A stretch of DNA of 64,000 nucleotides from assembly GCF_000153925.1 (NCBI RefSeq), contig NZ_DS264349.1, positions 3,334-67,333 of the forward strand. The letters run 5' to 3'. The notes under the pieces were generated by a model that saw nothing but the letters and a program-made list of their open reading frames with translations, made no database searches and had not been told where the DNA came from. This DNA is from [Ruminococcus] torques ATCC 27756. Lineage in GTDB: Bacteria; Bacillota; Clostridia; Lachnospirales; Lachnospiraceae. Positions 62,210-64,000 of this stretch are shown piece by piece (positions within the stretch are counted from its first letter, which is position 1; every line of letters begins with the position of its first letter). Both the position numbers and the translations under genes were made by a program.

Positions 62210-62921
62210 AGTATTCCATCCCTTTCTCTGCAATATTTAATTCTTCTTCCAATTGCCGCTTTCTCACTTGTATCTTCTGAGAATCTTTCTTTTCAATCGA
62301 CTTTAATATATCTGTTCTGATACGAATCTCCCGTTCCAAATAACGCTTTAACACCGGATGACGCTTTTCAAGAAGAAGCTTTCCATATTGAAGCTGTACG
62401 TCATTCCACATTTCCGATTTTATTCCGTCTTTCTTTCCGCTCTTCTTTGGAGGCCGGACTTTCATCATCGGATAGTATTTTCCGTCCTCTTCAACCATGT
62501 CTTCCTCTATAAAGAAAAAACCCTCCTGCAAAAGAAAGGCTCTTACTTTATCCGGTTCAGACTGCGGCTGAAGAATACACTCTTTTAAGCATGAAACTAC
62601 ATCATGCCCTTCCTCCAAAATACGAATCACAAGATTTCCACCCATCCCCGCAATTACTGCAGACTGCACCTCTTGTACTTTCAATGCAGAAAATCCATCT
62701 GAGAGACGTGTTTCTATCTGTTCTTCCATTTTATACGCACAAATATTTTCCTGCGCTTTTCTAAGCGGTCCTTTATTGACATCCATTGCTACCGCATAAT
62801 CTGTTTTTCCTGTCTCTGTCAGAAAAATCGGTATGTACGCATGATCCGTTCCGATATCGGCCACTTGATATCCGGCAGTTACAAGATCTGCAACTGCACG
62901 GAGTCTTTTTGATAATTCCAT
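62199..62921 (-). CDS. trmK: tRNA (adenine(22)-N(1))-methyltransferase
   Basis: A 240-residue SAM methyltransferase for A22 of bacterial tRNAs. The SAM loop is VADIGTDHAYIP (about residues 19-30), and VIAGMGGNLVIRIL is conserved. The C-terminal part (about 165-240) is helical and coiled. It lies 39 bp downstream of rpoD and overlaps nif3, the common rpoD-trmK-nif3 order. Confidence 0.93.
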   Translation of the reverse strand: MELSKRLRAVADLVTAGYQVADIGTDHAYIPIFLTETGKTDYAVAMDVNKGPLRKAQENICAYKMEEQIETRLSDGFSALKVQEVQSAVIAGMGGNLVIRILEEGHDVVSCLKECILQPQSEPDKVRAFLLQEGFFFIEEDMVEEDGKYYPMMKVRPPKKSGKKDGIKSEMWNDVQLQYGKLLLEKRHPVLKRYLEREIRIRTDILKSIEKKDSQKIQVRKRQLEEELNIAEKGMEYYAL

Positions 62922-62960
62922 CTGTATCCTCTTTTCTCGGTTACACTGTTTGCCGGATAA

Positions 62961-64000
62961 TTAATCAAGATAATCTCTTAATTTTCTGCTTCGACTTGGA
63001 TGGCGCAGCTTCCGAAGAGCTTTTGCTTCAATCTGACGGATACGCTCTCTCGTAACGTCAAATTCTTTTCCCACTTCCTCCAATGTACGCGCTCTTCCGT
63101 CATTCATTCCAAAACGAAGACGTAATACTTTCTGCTCCCTTTCGGTCAGTGTATCGAGCACTTCATCAAGTTGTTCTTTTAAGAGCGTCTGCGCCGCAGC
63201 TTCTGCCGGTACAGGCACGTTATCATCCTGAATAAAATCTCCTAAATGGCTGTCCTCTTCCTCGCCGATCGGAGTTTCGAGCGAAACCGGTTCTTGAGAA
63301 ATCTTCAAAATCTCCCGAACACGCTCAACAGGCATATCCAGCTCTTTGGCGATTTCTTCCGGAAGCGGTTCTCTTCCAAGTTCCTGCAGAAGCTGTCTTG
63401 ACACACGGATCAGTTTATTGATCGTCTCTACCATATGAACCGGAATTCTAATTGTCCTTGCCTGATCCGCTATAGCTCTTGTGATCGCCTGACGAATCCA
63501 CCATGTCGCATATGTGCTGAATTTATAACCTTTATGATAATCAAACTTTTCAACAGCTTTGATCAAGCCTAGATTTCCTTCCTGGATCAGATCAAGAAAG
63601 AGCATGCCTCGTCCTACATACCGCTTCGCAATGCTGACAACAAGACGCAGGTTCGCTTCTGCCAGCTCTTTTTTTGCATCCTCGTCGCCTTCTTCCATCC
63701 GTTTCGCCAGTTCAATCTCTCGCTCTGCACTTAAAAGCGGTACTTTTCCGATTTCTTTCAAATACATACGAACCGGATCTTCAATACTTACTCCTTCCGG
63801 AACGGAAAGGTCGATATTCTCCATATCGACTTCTTCTTCCTCTGCGATCATATTGTCGATATCTACATCATCGTCCGTATCAGCCGTGATCCGCAAGACG
63901 TCAATATTATGTCCTTCTAAATACTCAAAAACTTTTTCCATCTGTTCGGCGCTTAATTCCATGTCCGCAAAAAAGTCATTGATCTCCTGAACATCAAGTA
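62961..64000 (-). CDS. rpoD: RNA polymerase primary sigma factor, N-terminus beyond the window
   Basis: The frame is open to the end of the window and the start codon lies outside; an internal Met at 63962 is not the start, since [13 protein letters not shown] runs on before it. Visible regions: 1.2 ([16 protein letters not shown]), 2 ([32 protein letters not shown]), 3, and 4.2 ([29 protein letters not shown]). It is the housekeeping sigma, and directs the promoters listed here. dnaG probably lies just past the end. Confidence 0.97.
   Translation of the reverse strand, partial: LDVQEINDFFADMELSAEQMEKVFEYLEGHNIDVLRITADTDDDVDIDNMIAEEEEVDMENIDLSVPEGVSIEDPVRMYLKEIGKVPLLSAEREIELAKRMEEGDEDAKKELAEANLRLVVSIAKRYVGRGMLFLDLIQEGNLGLIKAVEKFDYHKGYKFSTYATWWIRQAITRAIADQARTIRIPVHMVETINKLIRVSRQLLQELGREPLPEEIAKELDMPVERVREILKISQEPVSLETPIGEEEDSHLGDFIQDDNVPVPAEAAAQTLLKEQLDEVLDTLTEREQKVLRLRFGMNDGRARTLEEVGKEFDVTRERIRQIEAKALRKLRHPSRSRKLRDYLD

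Noticed and set aside
1-64000. CRISPR array, defence island, secondary-metabolite cluster or prophage
   Set aside because: No regularly spaced repeats, no defence or biosynthetic signature proteins, and no phage structural genes were seen; nearly all of the window is core metabolism.

Overview
The window is a bacterial chromosome segment, almost entirely core genes, from a spore-forming Clostridia, most probably Lachnospiraceae. Evidence seen in the sequence: spoIVA, a Firmicutes-type smc/ftsY/rnc/acpP/plsX/rpmF cluster, plsY/gpsA/der, RqcH, RimO, TmcAL, TrmK, short RBS-rich spacers with AGGAGG-like Shine-Dalgarno sites, and promoters that fit TTGACA-17-TATAAT. Species cannot be named from the sequence alone. 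No rRNA, tRNA, CRISPR array, complete mobile element or defence system was seen.

Layout. 1-740: degraded left edge with the C-terminal piece of a tyrosine integrase and a long imperfect hairpin, likely the rim of an integrated element. 775-2526: a two-gene Fe-S scaffold (IscU/NifU-like) and GGGtGRT-protein operon of unknown function. 2721-6995: cinA-type amidase, pgsA, rimO, rpoZ, gmk, yicC. 7225-8967: rqcH. 9079-14534: DUF815 ATPase, pheA, pyrBI, aroF. 14640-14998: RNase P RNA with its promoter inside rnhA. 15012-24899: a long minus-strand run: DUF512 radical-SAM protein, der, plsY, gpsA, spoIVA, pnp, an MTA/SAH-deaminase-type amidohydrolase, a MogA/MoaB-like protein, a metallo-beta-lactamase-fold protein, rnhA. 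25120-26301: an unusually long PRPP synthetase. 26481-35159: ilvA, ftsY, smc, rnc, acpP, plsX, rpmF, yceD. 35288-37554: pta-ackA. 37772-40585: mgtE and divergent tmcAL. 40667-44028: a candidate Re-citrate synthase, a GntR/FCD regulator and isocitrate dehydrogenase in one operon. 44337-51177: leuB-ilvD-ilvB-serC-serA. 51387-54627: a small acidic protein, L,D-transpeptidase, tgt, yajC. 54829-59706: aroC with potA-potB-potCD. 59715-64000: rpoD (cut by the window end), trmK, a Nif3-like protein and a TGS-containing nucleoside kinase.

How the genes work together. Several minus-strand blocks feed amino-acid synthesis: chorismate-derived (aroF, pheA, aroC), branched chain (ilvA, ilvB, ilvD, leuB), serine (serC, serA) and probably glutamate through an oxidative half TCA branch (Re-citrate synthase plus NADP isocitrate dehydrogenase). 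Pyrimidine and PRPP supply (pyrBI, prs), phospholipid synthesis (plsX, plsY, gpsA, pgsA, acpP), acetate/ATP formation (pta-ackA) and polyamine uptake (pot) complete the picture.

The most interesting signals are regulatory or contextual rather than a new multi-gene machine: (i) a near-perfect 26-bp palindrome laid over the -10 box of the citrate synthase/gntR/icd operon; (ii) a hairpin that would hide the spoIVA ribosome binding site only in read-through transcripts, because a sigma-E-like promoter starts inside it; (iii) the uncharacterised GGGtGRT/IscU-like pair with a 17-bp palindrome next to its promoter; (iv) a permease-binding protein fusion PotCD; (v) pnp paired with an MTA/SAH deaminase-type enzyme.
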